This document shows, piece after piece, positions 21,751 to 32,918 of a stretch of 64,000 nucleotides of DNA. The number at the start of each line of letters is the position of its first letter. Positions within the stretch are counted from its first letter, which is position 1. Origin of the DNA: Cryptococcus deneoformans JEC21 (taxonomy: Eukaryota; Basidiomycota; Tremellomycetes; Tremellales; Cryptococcaceae); assembly GCF_000091045.1 (NCBI RefSeq), contig NC_006691.1, forward strand, positions 27,501 to 91,500. The letters are read 5' to 3'. Under the pieces are notes generated by a model. That model was given only the letters and a program-made list of their open reading frames with translations, made no database searches and was not told where the DNA came from. A program made the translations under genes and the position numbers.

Positions 21751-23046
21751 CTATTGCTTGGGAAAAGCCAATTTACGAGAGCAGAGGATGTGTTGGGATC
21801 TAGAATTATAACGTATATATGTCAGCAAACCACTGATAGACCGGAAAAAGAAAAGCCTGCTTTTGTTATAACCATGAAGTGGCGAAATAGAAGAAGTAGA
21901 AAAGCTGGATTGGGAGTCATATTCCGATGTTCTAGCCAAGGTGCTATCGGATATGTTGTCCACGATCAGACCATCATTTCCCAGATCTTTATCCTCCTGA
22001 TCCTCGCAATCTTCGACACGTACTTCCCCATTACTAAGGCGGATGCGTAGCCTAATCTCGCGATCGTCGATAGGAAACCCCGGGGGGAGGTGGTACATTT
22101 TCCGAACAGGAGGTACCGGTTCTCCCGTCTCTTTGGAGATAGGCCGAGCTTTCCAAAATATCTGATCGTAACCTTGTTCATGAAGAGCGAGCATATGTCG
22201 TGCGGCAAGGATGAACAACGGCGTTATAGTCGGTTGGCCCCCTTCTAAGTTTAAAGACCGGTTTCCGCTGAGGATGGCGTCACAGATCATGGATTGCTCC
22301 CCAAATTCGCCAAGATTGGAAATGTCGTATGAATCAGGTAAAGGTAACCAGGCGGTCGGCATTTCCCATGGAGCTTCTCCCTCATAAACTGACAGATCAA
22401 CCATTGCGCTTTGTATCACTCCTTAAGAGACGAAAGATACCAAATGGGTCAACGGGTGGCAATTAAATGTAAAGACGTCTGCTTACTCTGACAGCCAGAT
22501 GCCTTAATGTCCAATACCATGTCAGCCATCGTCTACCAAGTCCAGTCAACCCACTCTTACCTCCCAAAAAAGCTTATTCGCCGAATTCCTAAAACTATCT
22601 TGGCCAACTTGAACGTCGTCGAGTCTATACAAGAAAATCTCATGGAAAAAGACAAGTGCCTGACTGGCACAGGCCCAAGCTTTAATCAACTCCATTCGGG
22701 ATATCTCCAAAAAATGCATCATAAGTACACGCGCGTTACAGCTGAAATCATCCGCCAGGAGAAAACTTACGCTTGTCCCGTTCTCCATTTTGAAACCAGT
22801 CATATAGAAGTGACTCCCGGTACCAAAGAATCTCCGCAGGGCACCTTTAGTCCTTCGATAAGATATGATTGGGTTGTCTTCCATGTCCTCACCATCCTTT
22901 GCTGGCGATGAATCTGGGCAATGAAGGTAGTCGAGGGTGATTTGCAAGAAACGCGGATCCACAATGGGCAACGAAAGCTCCGACCTACGTAACGGGGGGC
23001 GGCTGACGGTCGTAGCTATGTTTACCGATAACTGTGGAAGAAACAT
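21751..23046 (-). CDS. Hypothetical protein with a 16-nt microexon
   Basis: Exons 23046-22561, 22502-22487 and 22421-21751 give a continuous frame of 390 residues. The middle exon is only 16 nt, bounded by AAG and GTAAGC. The start is the ATG MFLPQLSVNIATTVS at 23046; upstream open sequence begins with GTG. No domain recognised. The N-terminal part has IVDPRFLQITLDYLHCPD and FGTGSHFYMTGFKMENG; the middle has APWEMPTAWLPLPDSYDI and a region around LFILAARHMLALHEQGYDQ; the end is Ser-rich and then basic. The last 40 residues may in reality be intron-interrupted. It shares a 298-bp divergent promoter with the gene at 23345. Confidence 0.65.
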
Positions 23047-23344
23047 ATGGCAGTTAATGTTCAGTATGGAAATACTTGGCAGATATCGAACATAGATCAA
23101 CAAAGGTAATATTAAATAATACACGAAGTGGCAAGATGGTGAGAAGCCGTATAATAATGATCGATCAACTTCTTCCCGTCATTTCTGTACAAATTATGTA
23201 ATCTTTTAAGGTCTTCAACCCACAATGCGCGTCTGCCAGTTTCCTGTGGCGCGGCAAACGGACTTTCATCCAACTTCCAGTCAAGCCAAGCGCGGCGCTA
23301 TGTCGCCTTCTGTCAAGAATCACACCTAGTTCAACAACTGAAAT

Positions 23345-24473
23345 ATGTATCCTACTCTCTTCGCTTCCACTCTTTGCTTATATTGCAGCATCCCTAGGCC
23401 TCTGCTCTCAAAATCACTTACTCCCAACCTTTATTGGATCTCTTCCCAACACCGATCGCAATGGCCACTTCTTCCCGATTTTGCAAACTCCAACAAGTCT
23501 CTATCTTCCTTTAATCAACAAACGGACAGCTATGAGGAACAGCCACGTTTCAGCATCTTAGATCACCAAGACCTTTCCTTCGACCAAGTGCTCGACGTTC
23601 TAACTTCCTTACAAGGACAGTTTGGCCAATACAAGCTTACCAAACGCCAACAGGATCAACTGAGTATGAGCTGTCAAGTCATTTCTAGGATTGAAGGAGA
23701 CGACCAAGGTGACGACCAAGGAGGCGATCAAGGAGACGACCAAGGAGACCATAAAGATGTGCAGTCCCGAAAACCAGAACAGGCAAACCAAGATCTCTAA
23801 ACATATCGGAAGACACCAGGGCCCTACAAGACCAGGTAACTTCATTGTCGGCTCAAAGGGCCATTTTAAACGATCAAGTGTCGTATATGTCTCAAGAGGA
23901 GTTACAGAATAAAGTTGCCCAAAGGATGGGGCTAGTTGACTTTGGCCCCAGAGAAGGCAGTCAAAGGGAAAGCGAGAATGACCGTCTGTACAGACGTTCT
24001 GTTCTGTATAACAGTGAGCAGGCCCCGTAAACTCGTTTTTAAAACGGGAAGACAAAATTAAGGTGACATACTAATCAGGCCCTAAGGGTTTCCAGTGACT
24101 GTTGGTCTGGTGGGGAGTATAGGGACATTGATAAGGAGTTTGCAAGAGTAAGTTGAAATCGATGTCCGCTTTCATTGATCAGTTCCCATAATACTCTTGA
24201 CGTTAGTGAGGATTTTGTTGAAACCATTACAGGTATACGCAATGGGAGTTCCAAATTCTCATTGCAATAAACTCTTTCTTATCCTTGTATCTACCGTTGA
24301 GACGATTCCTACAAGACCCAATGGCCCGCCAATTCAGATCAAGGATTCGCAAGAATTCCTGGGAGGCGTATGACGGATGGATGGAGCTGCTCAACACAGC
24401 GCTCAATCTGTTTGTAGGAGTCTTGACGGCTGTAAGTGCACTGACTTTTACACCAATGCAGAGGTTGAGCTGA
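23345..24473 (+). CDS. Hypothetical coiled-coil protein with C-terminal membrane segments
   Basis: Spliced gene of about 250-290 residues. Exon 1 begins with ATG at 23345 and runs through VLDVLTSLQGQFGQYKLTKR. If a 59-nt intron (GTGACG at about 23710 to GTGCAG) is removed, the frame continues as NISEDTRALQDQVTSLSAQR, a heptad-like coiled coil. Later exons read MTVGLVGSIGTLIRSLQ and then EFQILIAINSFLSLYLPLRR and ELLNTALNLFVGVLTAVSAL, two hydrophobic segments. The architecture (short coiled coil then two membrane helices) resembles small mitochondrial inner-membrane proteins, but the family is not recognised. An alternative start at 23461 (MATSSRF) needs another splice. Exon limits are tentative. 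Confidence 0.55.
23697..23755 (+). repeat. 12/15-bp tandem repeat GACGACCAAGG within or next to a putative intron
   Basis: Four to five imperfect copies of (A)GGAGACGACCAAGG occur in tandem. The tract is open in two frames (GDDQG units, and KETTK units). It overlaps the intron that best restores the coiled-coil frame of the host gene. Confidence 0.7.
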
Positions 24474-25593
24474 GTACGATTTAATAGTGGGTTATACGGA
24501 ATCGAGATGTATAGATTCTGATGAGGATAAAAGGGCGGGAGATCAGCAATGGACGTGATCTAAGATTAATTTAACCCCGCCTCTCTTTACTCACTCTTTT
24601 CAGATGCAAGATGGCCCACAATCTAGGAAAAAGATGAAAAGCGCTCATATCAGTTAGTACCACAATGCGGGATTATGCAGGAATCCCGGGTGCCGTCGTT
24701 CTCCTTTATTTGCTGGGGTTGGTGGTCCTACGATATTCAATTATTCGTCAAAAATGGATTGAGAGAATGGAAAACCAAGGATGAGATTGTTAAGCGGAGC
24801 TCGGTTTTAGTAGTTGTCGGTCGGCTAACACGCTCCCCGGGACACTGACCTCTCCATAGCAACGACGGTCGACCGTCGAATACACCCCGCTAATTAGGGC
24901 TCGAGGAGCTTCTCGCCACCTTCCTGCTGCCTCTTCCTCGCTCTAAATACAGCCGTGAAACTCGAGAGCAGGTTACGAAGATCATTTGAAACGGCCGTGT
25001 TTGCAAAAAGGGGAATAAAAATGAAAAACACATAAAAGGTGGGACGTCGGGGGTACTGGTTGCCCGCTAACGCGAGCGATAAAAGAAGGCGAACTCAGTC
25101 ATCAGTTTACGTAACAATCCAGAAGAAATGGGAACGTACATGGATCGGGACCACATCTCTTATAGCGAATAAGCATATCAAACATCAAAAGTGTTCTTTG
25201 TTCTTTTGTTCTTTGTGTGGGGGTTTGTCACCCGACATCCGCATGTCCGAGTCCCTATCCGTCATCCGTCGATCATTCTCTCGTCCCCTGTTTTGCCGGA
25301 TGCTCGATGCTTGCCCGCCTTTCGGAAGAGTTATGCGCATTGTTCGCAGTGCTTTGCATTGGTGTGTAAATGACATCCGGAAGAGAATAGATAAATTGGG
25401 ACTAGTTACTCGCTGAAAAAGAATCTATTCTAACCCTAACTTCATGTAAACGTACCCTTCATACCTACAAATTAATTCCTCTTATTTATTCTATATCCTC
25501 TATTTCTTTATGTACAATAAACCAGTCTTCCTCTCCTGCTTACCGGCGCTTTCTGTATACAAACCCCCCTGCCTCCCCTGCATCCTGTTAGTA
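24474..25593. other. Intergenic, 1.1 kb, no gene seen
   Basis: AT-rich at its right end. Open frames at 25039-25416 lack splice partners or motifs. It separates two convergent genes, so no shared promoter is expected. Confidence 0.5.
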
Positions 25594-27333
25594 TTATGCC
25601 CAAACATAAAACCCCCCTTTTTCACTCGGTACCATTAATCCCACCTCCGCTTTGCCTCCCTCGGGGATCCGATGTATCGCCCCATCCGCACAAACTAGTC
25701 TCGCCCTCTCACTCCCTTTTTCTTTGGTTCTGTCGGTTTGGGTAATGGCGGTAGGCTTCCATGAAAAGGCTGCACAGCGGTATAACTCGACTACTGGTTC
25801 TCCTTGGCCTTTTACCTCTGCTTCGCAACCCTCCTCTCCATCTCCTTCTCCTGATACATTGCCCTTGTTCTCCCCCTTGTTGAGTGGATACGTCAAATCG
25901 ATATGCGCCCCGTTATGGTACGCTTTTCCCAACACTTCGTGTGCCCTTTTTGCCCATCTTTCGCTTCGATCCCCTCGGTCTGGTCGTTCGGATTGATCAC
26001 TGCCAGACGAGGCAGGGAAAGTGGAGAGGACGCATGGATCGCGTAAAGGCCGGAGGACAGTGATGTAAATGTACTCATTCTTATTATCTCTTGATCCCTC
26101 ACCATCTGCGTTTTTGTCTTGTTGGATTTGCTGGGAGGGAGGGGGGCGGAGGGAAGTAAGTGGAGAAATGACGAAAGCGGGCTCAAACCGACTGACTGTA
26201 GCGGTAGACGTAAAATACGCAAATGGACCTTGCAATTCTATGCCCTTTCCATTTTTTCCACCCTCATCAACAAGTGCGCGGTGCTCCGTAAACGGCTTCA
26301 CCCAGCTTCCCACCCTTGGATCCCACTGCTCCACATCCACCTTCACCCTTTCTTCTCCTCCGACTTTAGAGCCTGAACCAAAAAGCCAGGCGCTCGCGTC
26401 AAAGAAAATGCCCATACTCTCCTGCGCCGCGATCCGAAACCGCTCGTTTCCCGGATGCGTCTCCCGAAGTTTCTCAGAAGATTCGAGGATCGCAGCATGG
26501 AGGGAAGTTGAAAGGACTACATGGGTCGGGATCGGTTTGATGTTTCGGCTTGTTTTAGGGGCCACGTCGTGGGGCGGGGATGGGGGCGGTAAAAGAGTGG
26601 TGAGTGTAATTGGTAAAGGAAGCGGAGACGTCGACCTTTTCAAAAATGAAACCAGAGGCAAAATTTGAGCGGTCACCTCCGGTGAAGGTCGGTAAGGGAG
26701 GGAAGACAGGATAGATGTATCCGGCAAAGGGTCGCTAGGGGGAAAGAGGGAGTAATAAAGCGCGTTTGCCTTGGTAGATTATAGAAATAGGCGATATGTC
26801 AGCTTCAATTTGGCTTCCATATGACATTATAATGATACAAAACTTACGGTCCCGAAAGGTAACACAATAAGCTCCCAACGTCCCCATCCTTGATCTTCAT
26901 TCTCTGCTTGTTGATCAACAGTGACACCTTCAATCAACTCGTGCGCCGTCCCATCACCGCCTATTATGATCACTACATTCGGCTCGTCCCTCTCTCCACC
27001 TACTACAGGCTCACCGCCTTTTCCAAGCTCACGGCGCGAATCCAAGATCGACCGCCCTATCTCTCCAGCATGAAGCGGCGCAGTTGTGGGGTACACTTTG
27101 TAAGACTGTCGAAAGTGGTTGAGGATGGGGATGATATGTTCATCCAGGACTGATATAAATGGCCAAATGTCATGTGGGTGGAGCGGTGCAGGAGAAATGA
27201 ATAGTAAATAAAGAAAAGGATTGTTAGATACGCATTCAAGATGGAAGAGGGAGGGCTTACAAGCTGGACCTTTTCCCTGCCCCGCGGCGGGGTTGACAAT
27301 GATATGTAATGGCTGCTTCTGATTCCCTGACAT
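25594..27333 (-). CDS. Lipid kinase with DAGK catalytic domain (sphingoid base/ceramide kinase-like)
   Basis: Phosphorylates a lipid hydroxyl (diacylglycerol, ceramide or sphingoid base) with ATP. The ATG is at 27333 (MSGNQKQ...) and three exons give roughly 510 residues. The first exon has HIIVNPAAGQGKGPA, the nucleotide-binding start of DAGKc domains; the second has VVIIIGGDGTAHELIEGV, the glycine-rich active-site motif, then LPFGTANALYYSLFP across the second splice. The C-terminal part shows VVLSTSLHAAILESSEKLR, IDLTYP and GRIHRIP-like elements (ADGAIHRIPEGG), as in YegS/LCB-kinase folds. Long low-complexity insertions separate them. GGDGT rather than SGDG argues against a classical sphingosine kinase, but the substrate is open. 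Confidence 0.85.
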
Positions 27334-28885
27334 GCTCAATCTTGAAGAGACCTACTCAATGCAGATGTGAAAGAAAGGAAAAGCGATACGAGCGGTGTGA
27401 AAGTGTTTTGAGTCAATGTAGATGAGTCTTGCGGTGGATTCGGGGATGAAACGAGGAGCACGTCAGAAATCGATGTCAACAGGCCGCCATCCCCGCCGGT
27501 CATTTATCCCCGAGGGGAGACTGATTAATGGGATTAGAATTAGAAACATTAGGGGTAGACAAAATGCATGCTATTTCGATGATAATTCTGAATTGATGAA
27601 CGAGCTGCCAATTCCCTCAGGGAAAATGACATTCCTGAACCCTTTGTGGCGTAAAAACCCTGGAATTGAATTGGCAGAAGTCCGAGTCGGATTTACCATG
27701 AAAGGAAATTCCTCTTGAAATAACTTGAAAAAAGCCGTTCGAATTAAACGGCCTCTGGAGGTCGTTTAATTCATTTGACAATTCAAACTCGCTCTTCGTG
27801 CTTCAGAATGCATGATTTCAAAGCGTTTCAGTGCGTCTTTTTTTAATGTGCTCTTAATTACACATATCAACCCCCACTATTCTTACCTCAAATTCTGACC
27901 ATACTTCTGGGCACAACTGACTAACAAGAAGGTGTTCTGAGACCATATGATACTAACTGAACATGCCAGCCTTGAGGAGCTGCTTATGAACGAGGAGGGC
28001 CACTACCATTTGATAGAGCTTTCCTGCCTATGCTGTGGTTTATACTCTGCTGACCGTCTTAGCATACTCAATATTTTGCTCTTGAGACTCGGACGTTGGC
28101 TGGGATGCTGGATGTTATAAAAGATTAGGTATTCAAAAAGCAACACATGTCAAAGTATTGCTACATTGTCAAAATCAGTCGCGTATCTATTAAGGTCACT
28201 CGACAAATTCACTGACCCCCACCGACTTGTTCTGGACCCACTGTCGTCATTCCCTGAGCCCCCACCCTGAAATCAGGTCTCTCTTTGCTTCCCTAACAGA
28301 AATAAAAATAAAAATGAGCTGCATTTTGTCTACCCCTATTAGAAAAAAGATACGACTTTTTGTGAATCTTTTTGAGGCCAAAAACACTGCTGCGGCGTAC
28401 TCTGTGTCCTGGACAAACAAAAAAAGGCAAGGTGGTGGTGGATGATGAAGGCTTTTATGGCGGTGGATAAGTATGTCCATTTTCGCTCAACAGCAATACA
28501 TGGCTATTATCTGTTATTATCCCTGGGCTCCATGATGTTACAACTTCAAATTTATATGGTGCCATTGCTTTGTTCAAACTCTCTGGCAATCACATCATTA
28601 AATAACAAACAATACGTAGAAAATGGACTCCGTCGTTCTGCACCTTGTTCATAGTCTCGGAGATGAGCGAATGCAATCGGTTAAGTCCGACGGTCTATTT
28701 AGTGGTGGTGGAAGATGAACCTTCCTTTCGTTATCGCTTCTGGGTTTCTTTTTAGACTGCTGCAACTAGACATGGCGTGCTTCGAATTGACACATTCTGT
28801 GTTTTTTCCCCACAAATGCGCGGTTCTCGCACTGTCTCTTCATTCACTATTCTATTAGAACAATAATCGCGAAGAGCAATATATC
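27334..28885. other. Intergenic, 1.5 kb, AT-rich, with hairpin and short open frames
   Basis: No gene recognised. Around 27967-28119 a frame reading SLEELLMNEEGHYHLIELSC has coding-like composition but no linked exons. The long palindrome at 27741-27772 is listed separately. Confidence 0.45.
27741..27772. repeat. 32-bp near-perfect inverted repeat
   Basis: GAATTAAACG at 27741-27750 is repeated inverted as CGTTTAATTC at 27763-27772. The inner GCCTC and GAGGT also pair except one G:T, leaving a 2-nt loop. It could form a cruciform or an RNA hairpin; it lies about 400 bp upstream of the lipid kinase start. Confidence 0.85.
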
Positions 28886-30094
28886 ATGCTAGCTCTCGGA
28901 GTACTAGTGTTGGCCCTCCATATCTTCGGCGGTGCCTTCGCAGCGCCTTCCAAACTCGTCCTCGATACGCCTTTCCAAAATGATCAAATCAAGTTTGGCG
29001 TGTTCTCTGAGCCTACCACCGTTGACAAACCCCTGACCGGTAATATCGCCTATGAACTACGAGAGACCGAACGAACATTCTTGCTGAACGTACCCGAGAA
29101 CTATGTTCATGGGAAGGCCCACCCCCTTGTGTTCAGCTTCCATGGCGGTAAGCCCTTATTCTCTATTATTCCATCGGAGGAGGAGAAAGCCATACACAAT
29201 TATGAAATCGGGCTGATGATATGGCAATTCACAGCTGGCGGTTACAGCGAGAAACAACAACGTATCACAGAGCTCTCAGATCCCAGTCTTAAGATTGCGG
29301 GCAAGTCTTTCTTGACCGTCTATGCACAAGGTGTGAACAATACGGATTGGAATATGACTCACATCTGGAAAGGGGCACCATACGAAAACACCACAGTAGA
29401 CGATGTGAGCTGAATCTCTCCCCTCCCTAACCTACCCATTCCATCCGGACGTCAATAAACTATTTACATGGGAACATTTTTAGAGCTGACGGATATTTGA
29501 TAGATCGCATACGTCTACGATATTCTCCGCACCGTATCCTCCTCATACACAATCGACAAATCTCGTCTCTACGCATGCGGTAAATCCAACGGCGGGGGAT
29601 TCACCGCCCTCCTCGCCTGTCGACCCGACACATCCGCTCTTTTCGCAGCTTTCGCTCCCGTCTCCCCAGCCTTGTATCAAGGAACCTTCGCCTTCCACGG
29701 CTGTCAAACCGAGAGGGGGGTTAACATTTTCCACAGCCATGGCGTTGAAGATACCGATACGCAATATCACGGTCGAACACCCGAGGGCGGTAGTTTTGGG
29801 CCGGAGCCGGATGTGAGGCAATGGAGGAGGGAGTGGGCAGAGAGAAATGGGTGTAAAGGTCGTTGGCCTGGGCAGTGGGCGGAGCCAAAGGTGGAAGAGA
29901 TATATCCTGGCGTTTGGGAAGAGGTTTGGGATTGTCCAAAAGGTGAAGTGAAGGCGTTGAGTATTGAGAAGCTGGGGCATGCCTGGCCTTCGACGGCAGG
30001 TTGGGATCTGGCGGGGTTCCCCAACCAAACTGCCAACTTTAACTTTACTAATCCTCACCTTGTTGACTTCTTTTCGGAACATCAGTTGGTCTAA
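28886..30094 (+). CDS. Secreted CE1-like esterase (feruloyl esterase/PHB depolymerase type)
   Basis: Predicted extracellular carboxylic ester hydrolase. The ATG at 28886 starts a signal peptide (MLALGVLVLALHIFGGAFA). Three exons, with splices FHG|AGGYSEK and VDD|IAYVYDIL, give about 340 residues. The alpha/beta-hydrolase landmarks are HPLVFSFHGAGGYSEK (oxyanion region), YACGKSNGGGFTALLACR (nucleophile Ser in GxSxG), FHSHGVEDTDTQYHG (acid Asp), and KLGHAWPSTAGWD (His). The GKSNGG and final GHAWP spacing matches the LpqC/CE1 esterase group. Asn-X-Thr sites fit a secreted glycoprotein. Substrate (feruloyl ester, polyester or acetylxylan) is not decidable. Confidence 0.88.
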
Positions 30095-30247
30095 TTTGCA
30101 GAAAGTCTGGTATAATACCCTAGTAGAATAACGCAACTAAAGTTATGTCACGTGTACATGCTGTTGAGAATCACTCGAGAGTAAGTTTACAAATATAACC
30201 TGTGTATCTTACAACAAATCAATCTTCTTTTCCCTAAGCTCCCCATT

Positions 30248-32555
30248 TTATAATCTCTTCTTGATCTGCCTCCCCAGCATCAAATTCGTCCCTGCCTTTG
30301 GCCGCCCATTCGGATCCCGTATGCCTAACCAATCAACCACACTCTTCTGTTCCGAACCCTTTTGCTTCCCCAGCGCCCCGGTGCTCATCATCTCTTTCCC
30401 CTTTCCCTTATCGCCGATCTTGCTCGCATCCTTAACTTGTTCCTTCTCCTTTGTACGTAACGGCACCCGTTTCGGCTCGACCACCATGCATCCCCGTGGA
30501 CTCTGCCCATCATGATTTACTTCTGGTTCTAGTTGATAGTCCGGCTCATTGTCGGGGCAAAATTTTGCCCGCTGAAGGGAGGAATCGGGTATGGGGATGG
30601 CCGATGTGGTTGGTAACCTGGCGCGAGAAGATGTGGATTGTTTGGAAGTGGCAAAGGGGTTAATCTTGTTCTGCCGTGGTTGAGGAACAGGCACTGGTTC
30701 GTCATCGCTCTCAGACTCTTCAGCATCCGAGGCAAATAGGTCACCTCCTTTCCTATCCCTCTTTCGCGGCCGACTCTCCTTCCCTCCTTCCTTTTCCCTC
30801 GCTTTTTCTTTTTCCATTCCTTGCTCCTTCACAACCCCTCCACTCCCAAACTCTGAGCTATGGCTCACAGGGAAATACTTGCTCTTACTAGCTTTCCTCC
30901 TCTTTAGTCCTTCATCCAGATCAAAGGATATCGTCCTTGCCGTTGGGTGCTGCCTCGTATCCAACTCTTTTCCTGATCGGGACCGTTTCGGACTTGCTGG
31001 AAGGCCAGTTACGTGGCGTAAAGAGTCGTCATGGAAGGAGGGCATATCGATAAGAAGGGAAGACTCGTCAGCGGATGTCGGGGGGATCAGCTGGGCTCGC
31101 GAAGTGCGCGAACGGGCATAGGGAAGGGTAAGATCAAGGTCGAGAGGAGGAATCTCTTGGATAATTGGATCGTCATCCTCACCAGGGATTTCGCCGTACA
31201 TGATGTCACGTTGGGGGCTAGCCGACTTGTTCAACTGTTGATAATCGAAAACCTCGGGGGATGAAGATCGGTCAGAGATTTTGCGTGATCGTTGTGGAGC
31301 GTTGGTAGAGGCTTTGAGATCTGCTTGGAGACGAGCATTCTCGGCTTCCAGCTTTTGGACTTTCGCTTTGAGCTCTTTCCGAGAGTCGGCCTGAATTTGT
31401 GATTAACCGTCTAATTCTGCGAAGAAATGATAATGCTTACTTTAGATTGATACATTTTGAGCATCTTTGTACGTTCACGTAAAGTAGCTTGCAAATCTTC
31501 CTTTTCCTTCGCTTCCCTTCTCAGTTGGCTACATATGTTAGCGCAGTCTGGGAGCATCATCCTTACCTCTCAAGAATCATAATTTTCTTCTCATTTTCCT
31601 TCGCCCTCTCGTCCATTTCTTTTTTCCCCGCTCTTCTAGCTACCTTTTCCTTCTCAAGCTCTCTCTGTATCACCTCCAACTCATCCATGATTCTTTTAAT
31701 CTTCTTATCAGCCTTGGCTTGCTCAGCTTCTTTCGCTTTTCGTATCTCATTCGGGATGATGGTTTTCATTTCTGCGTTTGTCTCCTTAAGGGAGGACTCC
31801 AGCTGAAAGATTCTGCCTTGAAGCGCGTGAATGACGGGGTGATCTTCGAGAGCCGAACGAAGCTTGTTAACCGCTACAATCAGACCACCCACGTATGTCT
31901 AGTCTATACTCAGCTTCAATTCATATTTGGGAAAGAGGGACTGTATACCTTGATACCACTGGCCGCTTTCGCAGAAAGCTCTAAATCCTTTACCAACCCT
32001 TCGGTCCTCTTGATCATCCCCTCCATTTCCTCCTCCTTACTCTCTGCTCCTAATCCAGCTACCTCCTCCGTTAACATTTTTGCTCTCTTAGCAAGACTCA
32101 GCGCCTCTTCTTCCCTCCGTTTCGCCTGTCGATCAATGTCTCTTCTCAATGGGGACGATGCCGGCTGAACACTACTTGATCGCCCATCGAACGTAATATA
32201 TAATCGGTGTATAATGGGATTACCAGTTTCGGGGTCGGCAAAACATTCTGCTCGACAAGAAGGGCATTCCACGGGAGCGTCTGAGAGCGTAGGAGAACCA
32301 TGTCTACCAGGAACTCCTGCTTCACGAGCAGCGGCGAGGTAAGCTTGTGATTGAGTTTTGAACCATTCTAAAAGACATGGCTCGTGAAACACATGACCTG
32401 CGATACATTAGCCATGTTAAACCTTATTATGGTGCCGAAGGCTACTTACCACATTCGCAAGTGGCGATAGGAATGATATCGTCGAGGTCATCGCGTTTAT
32501 TGAAGAGCGAATCGATACAGATGGCACACGAAGCGTCTTCCAGTCGTTTTCCCAT
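30248..32555 (-). CDS. RING-finger coiled-coil protein, TRAIP-like E3 ligase
   Basis: Probable E3 ubiquitin ligase. The ATG at 32555 gives MGKRLEDASCAICIDSLF, and after the first intron CECGHVFHEPCLLEWFKTQ and VECPSCRAE complete a RING of C-x2-C...C-x-H-x2-H-x2-C...C-x2-C type. IIHRLYITFD after the last Cys pair resembles the start of the TRAIP/NOPO linker. A long coiled coil follows through exons 2-5 (RREEEALSLAKRAKMLTEEV, IQRELEKEKVARRAGKKEM, KVQKLEAENARLQADLK). The C-terminal 300 residues are disordered with basic and acidic clusters, and end VVDWLGIRDPNGRPKAGTN...RQIKKRL. TRAIP acts on stalled replisomes; the match in domain order is good but assignment is by architecture only. Confidence 0.8.
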
Positions 32556-32918
32556 ACTGCTTGAACATGTAGCTATCGGTCCTTGTCTAGGCTTTGGACA
32601 TACGGTATTATGAAGCCAGTCCAGTCGCTATGCGTGGATAAGTATAATCAGGAAAGATGAAAACGAAAGGATAATGATTCACAAAATGTCGAGGTTTCAC
32701 CAAAGAAGAGTCGCGAAGTAATTGCCCAAAGTAACCTGGGGCCAAACGCGTCGAACGCGTTATTTATAGGTATTCTAGCCTAATAAAATAGTGCCGCTTC
32801 GGGTTTATATTTAAGCCTTGGTTTTGGTGGTTGTTTTTTTATTTGCTACTGGCTTCGTGCAAGTCTTGGTCACCCTCTCTCACCATCATTGGTATACTCT
32901 CGCAGAGTTCTTTTTGCG

